A DNA stretch of 64,000 nucleotides from Pleurodeles waltl (taxonomy: Eukaryota; Chordata; Amphibia; Caudata; Salamandridae), in the NCBI RefSeq assembly GCF_031143425.1, contig NC_090439.1, forward strand, positions 357,068,027-357,132,026, given 5' to 3'. Shown here piece after piece: positions 1 to 10,793 of the stretch. A program made the position numbers and the translations under genes. The notes below the pieces were generated by a model, which did not search any database, was not told the DNA's origin, and saw only the letters and a program-made list of their open reading frames with translations. Each line of letters begins with the position of its first letter. Position 1 is the first letter of the stretch.

Positions 1-207
1 TGGTCTATTAGGGTCGGTCATAGTCTGAAGGGCACCCCACTCACGTTGGGAGGACAGCCCCAGCTGGGCCTCTGTGATCTTCTGGGCGTAGCATCTCAGG
101 TCCCCCCACCTCTTTTTGCAGTGGGCAACTTGATGGCTGTGGACCACCAGGGTTCACACCTTCTTGGTGACGGCTCTCCGTATCCCTTTCTTTTGATGTG
201 TGTTGAC
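1..207 (-). pseudogene. Harbinger A Myb/SANT-like protein, exon 2 (partial)
   Basis: Minus-strand reading from 207 downward begins just after an AG acceptor (complement of 208-209) preceded by a pyrimidine-rich stretch. It encodes the second half of a Myb/SANT-like DNA-binding domain, with the signature HCKKRWGDL followed by AEAQLG-like residues (ITEAQLGLSS). The same block occurs in two other Harbinger copies of this window, at 51030-51240 and 62600-62767. Such proteins are the DNA-binding partner of the Harbinger nuclease. The copy is dead: a TGA interrupts the domain where the other copies have Arg (VRTLGV). The exon continues off the left edge. Its exon 1 is at 9447-9496 plus 1794-1857, split by an L1. 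The assignment rests on similarity inside the window and on knowledge of the family. Confidence 0.75.
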
Positions 208-1793
208 CTGCATGGATGCAAAAGACAAAAGAAGAGATCATGATCAAAAGTTTTATCACAAATGGTTCAGTCACATATATGTCAGTTACATCAAGCTAGA
301 ACTTTCCTACTTTGTCAATACTCCACAAGTGTCACATATACAAGCCAATAAGTACAGGGACATGACTGCAAACATATATTTCCCAATCTACAGAGCATCC
401 GACCACCCTGCTTAGGCCCTACAATGTCTAGGCAGGCTTACTGACATCTTGTGGGATGTTCTCTAGCAACCTTACTGAGATGTGAGCCATTATGAGACAC
501 ATCACACCTCTCTAGCTTCTGAAAGGTAGACTCCTCAGGCATGAATGGACCAACACATTCACACTGTGTGAGAATGACTCTCTGTATACTGTCCCTACAG
601 GCTAATGCCAAAGTACAAACTCAAACATCACACATGAGTAACAATGAAGCGACTGGCATGGTGGGTACAAAAAGTGTCTATCTGGTCCATGTGTGGACAT
701 TTGCTATAACAAATGCAGACTCATGCCACTTCAGGGGTGGTGTTCTATAGTATGTATCTGTGCCACAGAATACATGTTTGGACATACGTGCCCATTCTAT
801 AGAGATGGCATCCAACAAACAAAGGCATACATTGACCAGTTTCTGTTGTGTGACCAAGCTACTGGGTCACATATTATGGACTCCCAAGAATCAACACACT
901 GTCTGCACTGTGGAAATGCCAGTTATGCAATGAGCCTGCACAGGACAAATATGACATGTATGAAGGTGACAACAGGGCTGTGGGAGTAAGGGTCCCATCA
1001 GGAGTCAGAGACACACATTTACAATGATGCTAAGAGCACATCTGTCACAGATCAGTAACCCACCCTGCACCCATTCCCAATTGATCAAAGGAAAGAGGCA
1101 TTCTGGGCAAGGTTTTACACCAAACCCTCATCCTGGCCAGATGACAGGATCTGCTGGGGTACAGGGAGTAGGCACAGTGCCACAGTTGCATAGCCACAGT
1201 GACTCCACCCCAGCCTAGACTAGGACCCATACTGTGAGGTGCATGTGACAGGCCCTGGTCTCTGCAGGCTGAGCAGACTGAACCTACATGACACTCCATT
1301 CCACATACATCTATGCAGGACAGTCAACATGTAGCCAACATTAAATTGGTAGAGAGAGTGATGACATGCCTTACAAACAACAGTCTAGTAAGGGCAGATA
1401 TGTGAAATCTCTGTCGCAACATACACATTGCTCACATTACTCACATCTGACACATACACGATGCATACTCAGCTCATGCTGTCATGCTCATACATATACA
1501 ACATTCATGAGGAAAGAGATATCAGTGAATGGCTGTAATTTCACCTCACCTAGGTATGTGCATCCAACACAAGGTGGATCAGGGAACACAATAAAAACAC
1601 ACACCACAGTGTGAATGAACTCAATATGTGGCACTGATCACCAATACGTGCACATTGACTTGCCCATTTATGTCACAAAAACTACACATACAGACACATG
1701 AATATTCGATATGCCACACATGGGCACATTCTAGCCTGTGAGGAGAGAACGGATGCTGAAGTACAGAGAAAACTGTGCACATGAGGCATTTAC
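208..1793 (-). other. Intron of the Harbinger A Myb-like gene
   Basis: This stretch lies between a GT donor (complement of 1792-1793) and an AG acceptor (complement of 208-209). Only short random open frames occur, and I see no separate element in it. Confidence 0.5.
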
Positions 1794-1857
1794 CTATTCC
1801 TTTGCTGCACTATTGAGCTGTTCAGGCAGGGGTAGGACCTCAGCCACCAGCCTCTCT
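1794..1857 (-). pseudogene. Harbinger A Myb/SANT-like protein, exon 1, 3' part
   Basis: This is the end of exon 1 of the Myb-like gene; the exon begins at 9496 and is interrupted by an L1 at 1858-9430. Read through the empty site it encodes ISPEELERLVAEVLP and more, matching FTSEELEKLVDGVLPQY in the copy at 62972-63084. The last codon before the GT donor is TAG, where the related copy has CAG, so a C-to-T change made a stop exactly at the splice junction. This part includes one copy of the L1 target duplication (1842-1857). Confidence 0.72.
1842..1857. repeat. L1 target-site duplication, left copy
   Basis: The 16 bases agccaccagcctctct occur here and again at 9431-9446, exactly flanking the L1. 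A long duplication of this kind is typical of target-primed reverse transcription. Confidence 0.93.
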
Positions 1858-2423
1858 TTTTTATAACATGTTTTTATTGATTTTTCAAGAGAACCATACA
1901 TTGTACTATATACAGGTGTTATCAATGACAGGATGTTGATGGTTTCAGTAGATCGTTAGGTTCTCACAGATTAAGGTTAACAAACAACTAAAGACATTCG
2001 TAAACTTCCAGGTCTGCACAGTCTAATCAGTATTTTTGGGTTCTGCTGACGCAAATGTTTAGCGCATTCTATTGTGGAGGGGCGCCAACGACGCCTAAGA
2101 TGGGGCCCGACCTCCGCGCGGGGGGGGAGGGGAAAGGAATGAAGGGGGGAGGGGAGGAGGCACGAAATGCCGGGGTGCTGGTGTCTATTGATTGGGCGTA
2201 CTGGCCTGTAGGTACTACTTGACGTGTGTGCGCTTGGGGTTTTGGTGTATTATCAGTAAAGTTGAGGCATTGTTGACGGGTGTGTGTGCGTCCCCTGACA
2301 GAGTGCTGCATTGTAGACGGGTCCGAGCCCGCGACCGCCTGGGTAATCGCGGCTGTCCACGGTTCAAAGGGGCCTTTCATCGTTTTTTGCCTCTATCCTA
2401 GAAACTAACGTGCTCCAAGTTTC
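1858..2423 (-). other. L1 3'UTR with poly(A) signal
   Basis: The region between the ORF2 stop and the element end. On the minus strand an AATAAA lies at 1873-1878, about 15 bases before the element's 3' end; only a short A run (T run on plus) remains as tail. The stretch around 2100-2160 is very G-rich on the plus strand. Confidence 0.7.
1873..1878 (-). terminator. L1 polyadenylation signal
   Basis: AATAAA on the minus strand (tttatt on plus), placed 15-20 bases upstream of the L1 3' end at 1858. Confidence 0.65.
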
Positions 2424-5400
2424 TCAGCCCGTGTGTCGCAGTCCCCCTCGCGCTAGGTTCATTAGTACCTGGTACTCAGCGCGGGTGCAACGTAGCGTGA
2501 GGGTGAGCCAGGCTTTCAGGTCGGGTGCATTGGGTGCCTTCCAGTTCATGGCTATCAGTCTTTTGTGCATTGCATAAGCTAGGTCTACGAACCTGTGTAA
2601 GTGTTGTGTTTTTTCGTCCTTGTCCTGAGGCCAAGTAGGCAGGACTTGGGACTCACGTCCAGGTCGAGACCCGTCATTTCTGTTAATACTTTAAGCACCC
2701 CAGCCCATTCCCCTTGTATCCGTGGGCACTCTCAGACCATGTGATAAAACTGTGCTACTGGTGTTTTGCATCTGGGGCAGGCCGGGTCCGTCCTGGGAAA
2801 CATATGTTTGATCCTGGCTGGTGCTAAATATGTCTGACGTATGTAATTAAACTGTGTGTATCGGAATCTGGGGTTTCTTGAGACCTCACAGGTGTGGTTC
2901 AGGGCTTTTGGCCATTCTGCCCTTGAGATCGGGGTAGGCATTACGGCGTTCCACCTCTCCCAAGCTTTTTGCAATTTGGATTCCGGGGGCTTGTTCAGGA
3001 GTTTATATGAGTTTGAGACTGCTTTTGCTTGGGTATCGCAGCTCAGCATATGATGCAGGGTAGCTGAGGTGTCTGGCTCTAGATCTCCAGATGCCCATGT
3101 TTTTCTAATTGCGTGGCATATAGCGTGGTAGGCCAGGAATTGCCCCGGGCTGACCGCTGTGAGGGCCTGCATGGATTCAAAGGACATTCATTTTCCTTCC
3201 TCGAAGCAGTCTCCCACTGTATTTATGCCTGCATCTATCCAGGTTGTGGGCGAATGTGATCCAGTCTCCGCCCACCTGGGAAGCCGTTCTAGCGGGAGAA
3301 GCGGTGAGTAGGGAAGTTCTTTTGCGTCTTTTTGAATATACCTCTTCCAGCATGCGTGTGCCGCTGCCATCAGTGGGTTTTCGCGTGGGCTTTTGGCTTG
3401 CTTGTTCGTAAGCCATACAAGCAGGGGGACTCCCTGAAGTCGGGATTTCAGTCAAATAGATTCGGCTGAGCTGGGTCTATGGATCCAATTCAGTATCCAC
3501 TGCAACTGTGCGGCCGCGGAATAGAGCTCAAAGTGTGGGGCGCCCAACCCTCCCGTAGCCACCGGATAATGTAGCGTGGTGAGTGCGACCCGCCTTCTGC
3601 CCTCTCCCCACACAAGTTGCAATAGGATAGTGTTCAGACTGTTAAAAAAGCTTTTGGGAATAATGATTGGTAAGGCTGCGAAGTGATACAACAATCTAGG
3701 TAGTATCAGCATGTTTGCTAAGGCCACCTTGCCCAATGGTGAAAGTGGTAGTTTATTCCAGAATCGCATTGAGCCCTTCATAGAGGTTACCGGTCTCCCC
3801 AGAATACCATCCCTGAGGTCCTCTGCTCTGTGGTAGATGTTGACCCCTAGTTATTTAAATGTGTCAAAGCACCATTTTAGGTGGCCTGATGGGGCATTCT
3901 CTTGTTTCGCTGAGGGCCAACTGGCTAGCGGGAATATACAGGATTTTCCCCAGTTGACTATTAGGCCAGAGATCCCTCCAAACTCAGACAGCAGCGACAT
4001 CACCGGGGGCAACACCTCCTCCCCTCTGCGTATGTATATCAAGGCATTGTCTGCGTATAGTGATATGGCGTGGAAGGTCCCGCTCCTTACTACCCCCCAT
4101 TCTTCTTTTTTTGCACGAACGCGTGCGGCCAGTGGTTCCATCGCCAGGGCGAATAAGAGGGGGGATAGGGGGCATCCCTGTCTTGTACCCCTGCTGATCG
4201 AGAAGCTCCCTGATATGACTCCACTTGTTTTCACCCTGGCCTGTGGGTCAGTGTACAGTATGCGTACCCAGCGTGTACATTTTGGGTCAATACCCATTTG
4301 CTGCATGGTGGCAAACAAAAAATCCCATTCTAGTGTATCGAACGCTTTTTCGATGTCAAGTGAAATCACCGCTTCCTCAGATGCGTTCGGGGGAGTGTCA
4401 CCCATTACGCTTAGCAGCCTCCGAATGTTAAGAAAGGTGTTGCGCTTTGTGATGAATCCGTTCTGATCCTCGTGTACCAGAGTGTGCATGTAGGGAGCTA
4501 ACCTATTTGCCAGAATTTTACCACGTATTTTACAGTCTAGATTTAGCAATGATAGGGGTCTGTAGGATTTAATGTCAGTGGGGTCGAGCCCTTGCTTCGG
4601 GAGGACCACTATCATTGCCTCCCTCATTGTGGGGGGTACAGTCCCGTTGACCCCTGCCTCTTCAAACACTTTCAGGAGATGTGTGTTAAGGTGTGTCGCA
4701 AAGGTAGAATAGTATTCTGATGGCAGGCCGTCTGCACCTGGAGCTTTATTCCTAGGTAGTTGTTCAAGGGCCTTATTAAGTTCTCCCAATGCCAGGGGGG
4801 CCTCTAGTATCTCTCTGTCTGGTTGTGTAAGTTGGGGCAGGGGTGAGTCCGCCAGAAAGGACCTGAGTTGTTGGGTAGTGCATGATGCACGTTTAGCGTA
4901 TAATTTTGTATAATATTCCCTGAACGCATCGTTTATTTCTTCCTGTGAGGTTGCCAGTACGCCTGTGCCTATCTCTATTGCCCCGATTGGGGGGCGCTGC
5001 CGGTCCTCACGCAGGAGCCATGTAAGTAGCTTACCCGATCTGTCGCCTTCCATTTGTAGTCGGGTCAAGTGGTTTTTGTGATCGTGGAGGCGTAGTGTGG
5101 CATCGGCGGTGGCGTATTCTGCATGTGCATCTTTTAAAGTCGCGTATGGTGTTTCTTTGCGGGCTACTGCATTTTCCAGTGCTCTTAGTTTCTTCTCCAG
5201 CTTGCTGACCTCTGCATGGAGTGTACGTCTCACCCCCCATGTAGTAGAGATACAGTGGCCACGAATCACTACTTTGTGTGCGTCCCACTCCACTGCTCTT
5301 AAATTTGTGGTGCCAGTGTTTAATTCCCAGTACTGTTTTAGCTCTGTTCTCAGTGTGTCTGTGAATGCTGGGTCATGTAGGGCTTCCACTTGTAGCCTCC

Positions 5401-6173
5401 ATGTTGGGATCGCTTGGCGCTTCCTACCCCAGTCCAGAGTTATTTTAAGCGGTGAGTGGTCCGAGTGGTGTCTTAGCTAGGTATTCAATCCCGCTAACTA
5501 TTGTGCAGATTTCCTGAGTACCCCACAATAAATCTATCCTGGTGTGCATCTTATGTGGTATTGAGTAAAATGAGTATTTCCTGTGTAGTGGATGCTTCAC
5601 GCGCCATATGTCATGGAGGCCCATGTCACTGGCCCATGTTGTAAGTGGGCGTCTGGGATATCTATTAGCTGTCGTGTGTGTGGGGAGGTTAGACCTGTCC
5701 AACGCCGGGTCCGGCGTACAATTAAAGTCTCCACCCCATATGGCAGGTGTTTCGGGGTTCACTAGTAATGCTGGGGTGAGCGTGCTCAGGAACTCGGGCA
5801 GCGTGTTATTTGGAGCATATATCCCTATAAGTGATAGTTGTTTGCCGTCTAGTCTACCCTCCACTACCACATACCTGCCTCCCTGGTCTATCCTGTATGA
5901 TGTTTGGAGGAAGGGGACGCTCCCTTCTATCCATAGGAGAACCCCCCTCGCGAAAGTTGAGTAAGATATGCCTACAATCTGTCCCCCCCATTTACTCCGC
6001 AGTTCTTGCAGGTCTGGGTCTTGCAGGTGGGTCTCTTGTAGGATTGCGATATGTATGCCCTGGCGTTTAAGTCGTGCATGCACCCTGGACCTTTTGCTCG
6101 GGGTCCCGAGTCCCCTGACATTCCAGGTGACTATGTCGTATTTATGTGTACTATAGGCTGTGGGATGGGCCAT
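2424..6173 (-). pseudogene. L1 ORF2: endonuclease-reverse transcriptase (dead copy)
   Basis: ORF2 starts at the ATG complementary to 6171-6173. The N-terminal APE-like endonuclease (6173 to about 5450) shows WNVRG, QETHL, IGIYAPN, GGDFNC and, after a one-base frameshift near 5460, SDH. The reverse transcriptase (about 5389-3450) shows RPLSLLNLD, SLDIEKAFD, GTRQGCPLSP and the catalytic block, here YADN instead of YADD (the Asn codon is at 4046-4048). The C-terminus carries a CPRC...H...C knuckle near 2740-2790. In-frame stops lie at about 3851 (TAA), 3452 (TGA), 3188 (TGA) and 2732 (Trp to TGA inside the knuckle), and a frameshift lies near 2640. The enzyme would nick target DNA and copy L1 RNA, but this copy cannot. 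It groups by motif with L1 rather than CR1 or RTE. Confidence 0.9.
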
Positions 6174-6721
6174 GTTTTGTTTGTGAGGGTGTATCTGGCA
6201 CTCTACCTACTAATAGGACCCGGCCGGTTCCCCCACCCCCGTTGCATCAGCAGCCGGACCCCCCGATCCTGGCAGTGTTCCCTGTGTTATAAGCAGACCT
6301 GTAGTGTACAAACTAGCAATTACCCTCTTTCCCTCCCCAACTGGATCCCGTCCCCAACTGTAAACTTGCAACAAACTACACACCCCATTGGGGTGCGAAC
6401 AGAACTGTGTCCATGTGGATATCTGTGGGGGAGCAATAATACTGTTCGAGTGCGTCTCGTTATGGGGCTCGCATCCTTCTGCAGACCCGGTCTGCGAGTG
6501 GTTTGGGGCGCTCCCGGGGTGAGCTGATCCTTCCCCCCCCCGCGCTGCGCACCCGCCGCCAGCTACGCGCAGTTTGGGTATAGGAATTATCTCCAAGAAT
6601 AGAAAAAAGATACATAAGTTCAGATGAGATAGCCACCCACTTCCGGTGGGGCACGCAAAGTTCAGTTCTACGCCTCAACTGTGGCAGCCATTCCCAACGG
6701 GGTTGGGTCAGTGATACTCGT
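6174..6721 (-). other. L1 inter-ORF spacer
   Basis: About 550 bp between the end of ORF1 and the start of ORF2 with no plausible coding frame of its own. This is longer than the inter-ORF gap of mammalian L1. Confidence 0.5.
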
Positions 6722-8395
6722 TCAAAGTGTATCTGCGGTCCTAGGGGTAAGCTCCGGGCCCCGTAGCACCTCCATTAATGTGGAATCCGAGCTGATCGAG
6801 TCCGACTCCGAGCCTTCCTCCGGGTGTGTCCTGAGAGTCTCAAAGGAGTTCTGTGTCAACAGGGGAGTTTCTTTCAGGACCCTAGCTCTCTCTTCTGCGG
6901 CCTGTTTCTCCGTGGGTTGTCCCCTGGGGCGCCTCTTGGAGCGTTTCCGTGACAATGTCGTTGACCAGTTCTCGTCGTGCCGGTTGCTTCACGGGGGTGG
7001 GCGAGCTCCTTGGCATGCATCCACGTCCAAGCATCCTCTGGCGAGGTGAACACGTGGGTGCATTTGTCTGTTGATACTCTTAATTTGGCAGGGAATAGTA
7101 GTGCGTACTTTATATCATGTTCATGGAGGCGTTGCTTTATTTGGGCATAGGAGTTGCGTTGTTTTTGCACTTCTTGAGTGAAGTCTGGATAGCGTGAACA
7201 ATTGCGCCCTCGTACTTGAATGGGCCTTTGTTGCGGAACTGTTGTAGTATAGCATCACGGTCTCTGAAATTCAGGAACCTGGCTATCAACGGTCTTGGGG
7301 ATTGGCCCGGCACTTTGGAACGTCCAGGGATCCTGTGCGCTCTTTCTACCGAGAAGAATTTCGATGGGACTCCATTCAGGACCTCTTTAATTAACCAGTG
7401 TTCCAGCAAGAGTTCTGAGTTTTGATCTAGTGATTTTTCAGGGAATCCGAGGAATCGTATGTTGTTACGGCGGGACCTGCCCTCCGCCTCCTCTGCTCTT
7501 CTCAGCAGTGTCTTTACTTCTGCATCCAAGCGGAGAATTTGTTTTTGGTTGTCCGCTACTGTGGGTGCCAGTTCGTTTAGCGCCTTTTCCGTTGACTTCA
7601 CTTTTTCGGATAATTTGCGATGGTTTACTCTAAGAATGTTCAGACCTTGCGACACCGTGTCCATCCTGCTCTCCAGTGAGGATTTAGGGGGTCATTCTGA
7701 CCCTGGCGGCCAACGACCGCGGGAGCACCGCCAACAGGCTGGCGGTGCTCCCATGGGCATTCTGACCGCGGCGGTAGAGCCGCGGTCAGAAACGGGAAAC
7801 CGGCGGTGTCCTGCCGGTTTCCCGCTGCCCAAGGGAATCATCCATGGCGGCGCTGCAAGCAGCGCCGCCATGGGGATTCCGACCCCCTTACCGCCAGCCT
7901 GGTTCTGGCGGTTTTGACCGCCAGAACCTGGCTGGCGGTAACGGGAGTCGTGGGGCCCCACCAAGATTTTCAGTGTCTGCCAAGCAGACACTGAAAATCG
8001 CGACGGGTGCAACTGCACCCGTCGCACCCCTTCCACTCCGCCGGCTCCATTCGGAGCCGCATCCTCATGGAAGGGGGTTTCCCGCTGGGCTGGCGGGCGG
8101 CCTTCTGGCGGTCGCCCGCCAGCCCAGCGGGAAACTCAGAATTACCGCGGCGGTCTTTTGACCGCGCAGCGGTATTCTGCCGGCTGGACTTTGGCGGGCG
8201 GCCTCCGCCGCCCGTCAAAGTCAGAATGACCCCCTTAGTGTCCATGATTGCCTGTAGCACTTTCTCGAATTGTGAGGAGTGGGCCTGGAGTGTGGATTCC
8301 AGTGACTGCAGGGTGGGTATAAGTTGTTGATCGCCAGGTGCCGGTCCGTGCGTGTTCCGGTCCTGGCTTTTCACTGATTTGGACTTTCCGGCCAT
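6722..8395 (-). pseudogene. L1 ORF1: RNA-binding chaperone protein, interrupted
   Basis: ORF1 starts at the ATG complementary to 8393-8395 (MAGKSKSVKSQD). A heptad-rich coiled coil follows on both sides of the MITE at 7687-8234 (LESTLQAHSSQFEKVLQ before it; LNILRVNHRKLSEKVKS after it). Next come an RRM-like segment (RRNNIRFLGFPE) and a C-terminal domain (VERAHR, PRPLIARFLNFRDRDAIL). A frameshift near 7160 moves the frame to SYAQIKQRLHEHDIKYALLFPAKLRV. A second, near 6950, leads into a basic-then-acidic tail ending at 6722. In the L1 family ORF1p trimerises and coats L1 RNA. Without the MITE the two coiled-coil parts join, so the MITE landed in a once-open frame. Confidence 0.85.
7687..8234. 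mobile_element. GC-rich Harbinger MITE inside L1 ORF1
   Basis: A 548-bp non-autonomous element with terminal inverted repeat gggggtcattctga...tcagaatgaccccc and a 3-bp TSD tta (7684-7686 and 8235-8237), as expected for PIF/Harbinger. It has no coding capacity. Its interior is a chain of short GC-rich inverted repeats (for example around 7840-7875, 7985-8020 and 8080-8130) that would fold as successive hairpins. The same family recurs at 38480-39127 and, more diverged, at 39804-40422. Confidence 0.9.
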
Positions 8396-9207
8396 TTTGC
8401 TTTGTCTGTAGTTGTCCTTTAAGTGGGTATACCGCTCCACCGGGTACAACCAAATGGCTGAGTTCGTTGGTGGCACACCCGTGCCTCTTTCGTGTGTGTG
8501 CTCGTTCCTCTTGCTCCCACGCGGTCACCCACGATCCCTGGGCCGTTCGAGCAGGAGGGGGCTGTATGTCCTCACGGGCCAGAGCCGGTGTGCACTTCAA
8601 TTTTTGGGATTTCAGCCCTCCTGTTGGTCTTCAAGATAGGTTCTGGTTCGGGCGGGCGGGGGCAGGAGAGAGGCGGGGGGGAGGGGGCAAGGCCCATGTG
8701 CCCCTACCGATTCCCCGGCTGGCGACTAGTCCCGAGCCCTAGATCCTCTGACAAAATGGGGGGGGAAGAAGATCCTTCCTCTAGGTGCGCGCCGAGCGAG
8801 CTCCGGGCGCACACAGATCCTCCGCAGCAGTCCGGCGCTTACACGGTGGGGCGGCGCCACTCGCCGCGAGTCATGTCTAGGCCTGGTCCAGTCCGGCCGC
8901 ACATGTACCCCATAGGTTGTGGCCTCGATTTCCTCCTGAGGCCCCCGGTTCCTCTCTAGGGGGGCACGCCTCTCCGCCGGACAATAAGGAGGGGGCACCT
9001 TCAGGGGTCCCTGGCAGCTACGTCTCCGATTCCCTCTGCCCCCCCATGTAAGCGGGGGGGAAATCCTTGGTGAGAGATGGGGGGAGCAAATGGTAAAGCA
9101 GGGCCCAGATGTGGGCTCACTACCCTCCCAAAACGAGCCCCTCCCGCCGCCGCACACCCACCTAACGGTCCGGCCCTCCGGTCGGAACTCAGAGCCCCGC
9201 GTCGGGG

Positions 9208-9218
9208 AAGATGGCGGC
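9208..9218. promoter_or_regulatory. Second YY1-like site in L1 5'UTR
   Basis: The plus strand reads aagatggcggc, so the minus strand reads GCCGCCATCTT, which fits the YY1 consensus CCGCCATNTT. It lies about 210 bp inside the 5'UTR. Confidence 0.4.
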
Positions 9219-9407
9219 TCCTTTGGAGAGGCCGATTCTTCGGCGGCCGCGCTTCTCGGCCGCCCAACAGTTTTTGAAGCCGCTAACAGAGGGTGAGGGG
9301 CACACGGAGCAGATCCCTCCTCCGCCTTGAGGTGTTGGCGCCCCGGGAGCGCCTGCGTATATATTGCGTCGAGCCCGAGACGGAGCGCTTAGTTAAGCGT
9401 CCTTCCC

Positions 9408-9430
9408 GGTCGCCATATTGGCTCCTCCCC
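9408..9430 (-). promoter_or_regulatory. L1 5'-terminal YY1-like box
   Basis: The first bases of the element read GGGGAGGAGCCAATATGGCG on the minus strand. Human L1 starts with GGGGGAGGAGCCAAGATGGCC, whose CAAGATGGCC core is the YY1 site that fixes the transcription start. The near-identity at the same place, the very first base, is seen directly; the shared function is inference. Confidence 0.6.
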
Positions 9431-9446
9431 AGCCACCAGCCTCTCT
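9431..9446. repeat. L1 target-site duplication, right copy
   Basis: Exact 16-base copy of 1842-1857. Joining the two flanks with a single copy restores a continuous reading frame through exon 1 of the Harbinger A Myb gene, which confirms the insertion boundaries. Confidence 0.93.
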
Positions 9447-9496
9447 AACTCCTCTGGTGAGATGGCAGAAGCTCTATCAGCTGCTGGATGTGGCAT
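9447..9496 (-). pseudogene. Harbinger A Myb/SANT-like protein, exon 1, 5' part
   Basis: The ATG complementary to 9494-9496 opens MPHPAADRASAISPEE, which runs straight into 1857-1794 once the L1 is removed. Start and frame agree with the beginning of the domain in the related gene at 62972-63084. The remaining part of the gene is at 1-207. Confidence 0.7.
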
Positions 9497-10224
9497 GATT
9501 GCTCCCAGAAGCAGTACACAGCAGCTAGGTAATAGGTGTTGCTGGCAGCAATGTCAGGAGTCAAGTGAGGGATTTAGCAGAACATGGCGGTCACATCCAC
9601 CATGTACACGGTAATCACCACCGCAGGACACAGCCATTGAACCATGACGCCACTGGTAGCAAGGTTAGCCTAAGGCTGTCTGCCATGGTTGCAACCACCT
9701 ACCACCATGATAACCCCCGCCGGTTGACACAGCGGTTCCAAATGTCCAGTGGAGTAGGTCAGGCTGGTAGGTTTTTAGTGTCATGAAATGCGGTATTCAA
9801 CACTGCTTCACACCTCAGAAAATGTTGTTTTGCACACAAAAACCTGCTCATCTTGTATTGTAGGTCCTACTGCTCAAATTTCATTGCAGCATGTTGCAGG
9901 GCACAGGTGGCAATTTACATTGGGGCACAGTCTACCCCCATCAAAGGCCATTTCTGTGCTCCGGACATCCAGTCTCATTCCGAGTGACATTTGTGATGCA
10001 CATTTTTGATTTTGGTCCCAGTATATGATGTGTATACATGTGTGGCAAACCAAGGGGGTAACATGTGACCTTTGTGCCATTATCAGCTGTGATGTGTACT
10101 GTTTGCCATGTCCATGCCTTATGAATTGTCTTATCACATGTTGACCTTGACATGTATCCTGTATGTTTCTGTGGACATAATGACTAATGTCAGGACTAAT
10201 TTCCTGTCAGATATAGGTACCAAG
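9497..10224. other. Spacer between Myb gene and nuclease exon of Harbinger A
   Basis: About 730 bp between the start of the minus-strand Myb gene and the plus-strand nuclease exon. By analogy with element E this is both the Myb promoter region and part of a nuclease intron. No gene or repeat is recognised in it. Confidence 0.4.
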
Positions 10225-10474
10225 GGAGAGAGAGGATGTGACAACCACCGGTCTACAGTACACTGTCAGACCTTCAGGCCATGGAAGAAAGACACATCAT
10301 CCTCCTGTATCGTCTGAATCTGCAAACTTTAGTGGATCTATGTTGCCATTAGAGCCAGATATGAAGCCAGCTATTAGTAAGCCAAACAGCACACCACCCA
10401 TTGCACAAGTCATATCAGTGTTGCACCTCCTTTACACTGTGTTGTTCCAACATACAATGGCCTGAACTGATTAT
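10225..10474 (+). pseudogene. Harbinger A nuclease, exon part 1
   Basis: Plus-strand remnant of the N-terminal part of a HARBI1-like DDE nuclease. From 10281 it reads MEERHIILLYRLN, matching MEERHVILTYRLD of element E at 63599. IAQVISVLHLL further on matches VQVLSVLHFL. It contains stops and is cut at 10474 by insertion of Harbinger B; the frame resumes at 24415. The exon start at 10225 (after CAAG) is chosen by comparison with E and is uncertain. Confidence 0.7.
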
Positions 10475-10499
10475 GGGCCATATTTATACTTTTTGACGC
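10475..10499 (+). repeat. Harbinger B left terminal inverted repeat
   Basis: gggccatatttatacttttt followed by gacgc, an imperfect inverted match to 24388-24414. TSD TAT lies just outside at 10472-10474. Confidence 0.85.
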
Positions 10500-10524
10500 A
10501 AAACTGCACCAACGCAGTTTTGCG
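10497..10524. repeat. Subterminal hairpin, left end of B
   Basis: cgcaaaactgc and its perfect complement gcagttttgcg are separated by 6 bases. Such subterminal palindromes are plausible binding sites for the Myb-like partner protein. Confidence 0.6.
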
Positions 10525-10793
10525 TAAAAAAAAATTGCGCCGTCTAACGCCATTTGGAAGCGCCATGCGGGCGTCAAACTTATACTTTGACGTACGGCGG
10601 CGCAACCAACAAGTGGGAGTCATTATTTCGTGACGCACACAGCGTCGGTCTGTCGTAAAGGAAACCAACGTAAATGCGACGCACATCACTGTGGGTCGAT
10701 TTACGACAGCGCAATCGTGAAAACGCCGGTTTTTTTCACACTATTGCGTTACATTTTTGGCGAAAACTGCCCTTTCAGGAGAGGAGACCCAAA

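Larger units (their letters stand above)
1858..9430 (-). mobile_element. Full-length L1 (LINE-1) retrotransposon, decayed
   Basis: A 7573-bp non-LTR retrotransposon in minus orientation. Its order is 5'UTR (8396-9430), ORF1 (6722-8395, interrupted by a 548-bp MITE), spacer (6174-6721), ORF2 with endonuclease, reverse transcriptase and CCHC knuckle (2424-6173), then a 3'UTR with AATAAA near its end (1858-2423). It is flanked by a perfect 16-bp target duplication. The 5' end is present, so this is a full-length insertion rather than the usual 5'-truncated copy. Point stops, a few frameshifts and a mutated YADD motif show that it is no longer active. It inserted into exon 1 of the Harbinger A Myb-like gene. 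Confidence 0.92.
8396..9430 (-). promoter_or_regulatory. L1 5'UTR / internal promoter
   Basis: About 1 kb of GC-rich, CpG-containing DNA upstream of ORF1, up to the exact 5' end of the element at 9430. L1 5'UTRs act as internal RNA polymerase II promoters. Two YY1-like motifs are visible (9408-9430 and 9208-9218). No protein frame here looks real. Confidence 0.65.

Noticed and set aside
4225..5480. Plus-strand frames opposite L1 ORF2
   Set aside because: Antisense shadows of the endonuclease-RT gene, with no motifs.
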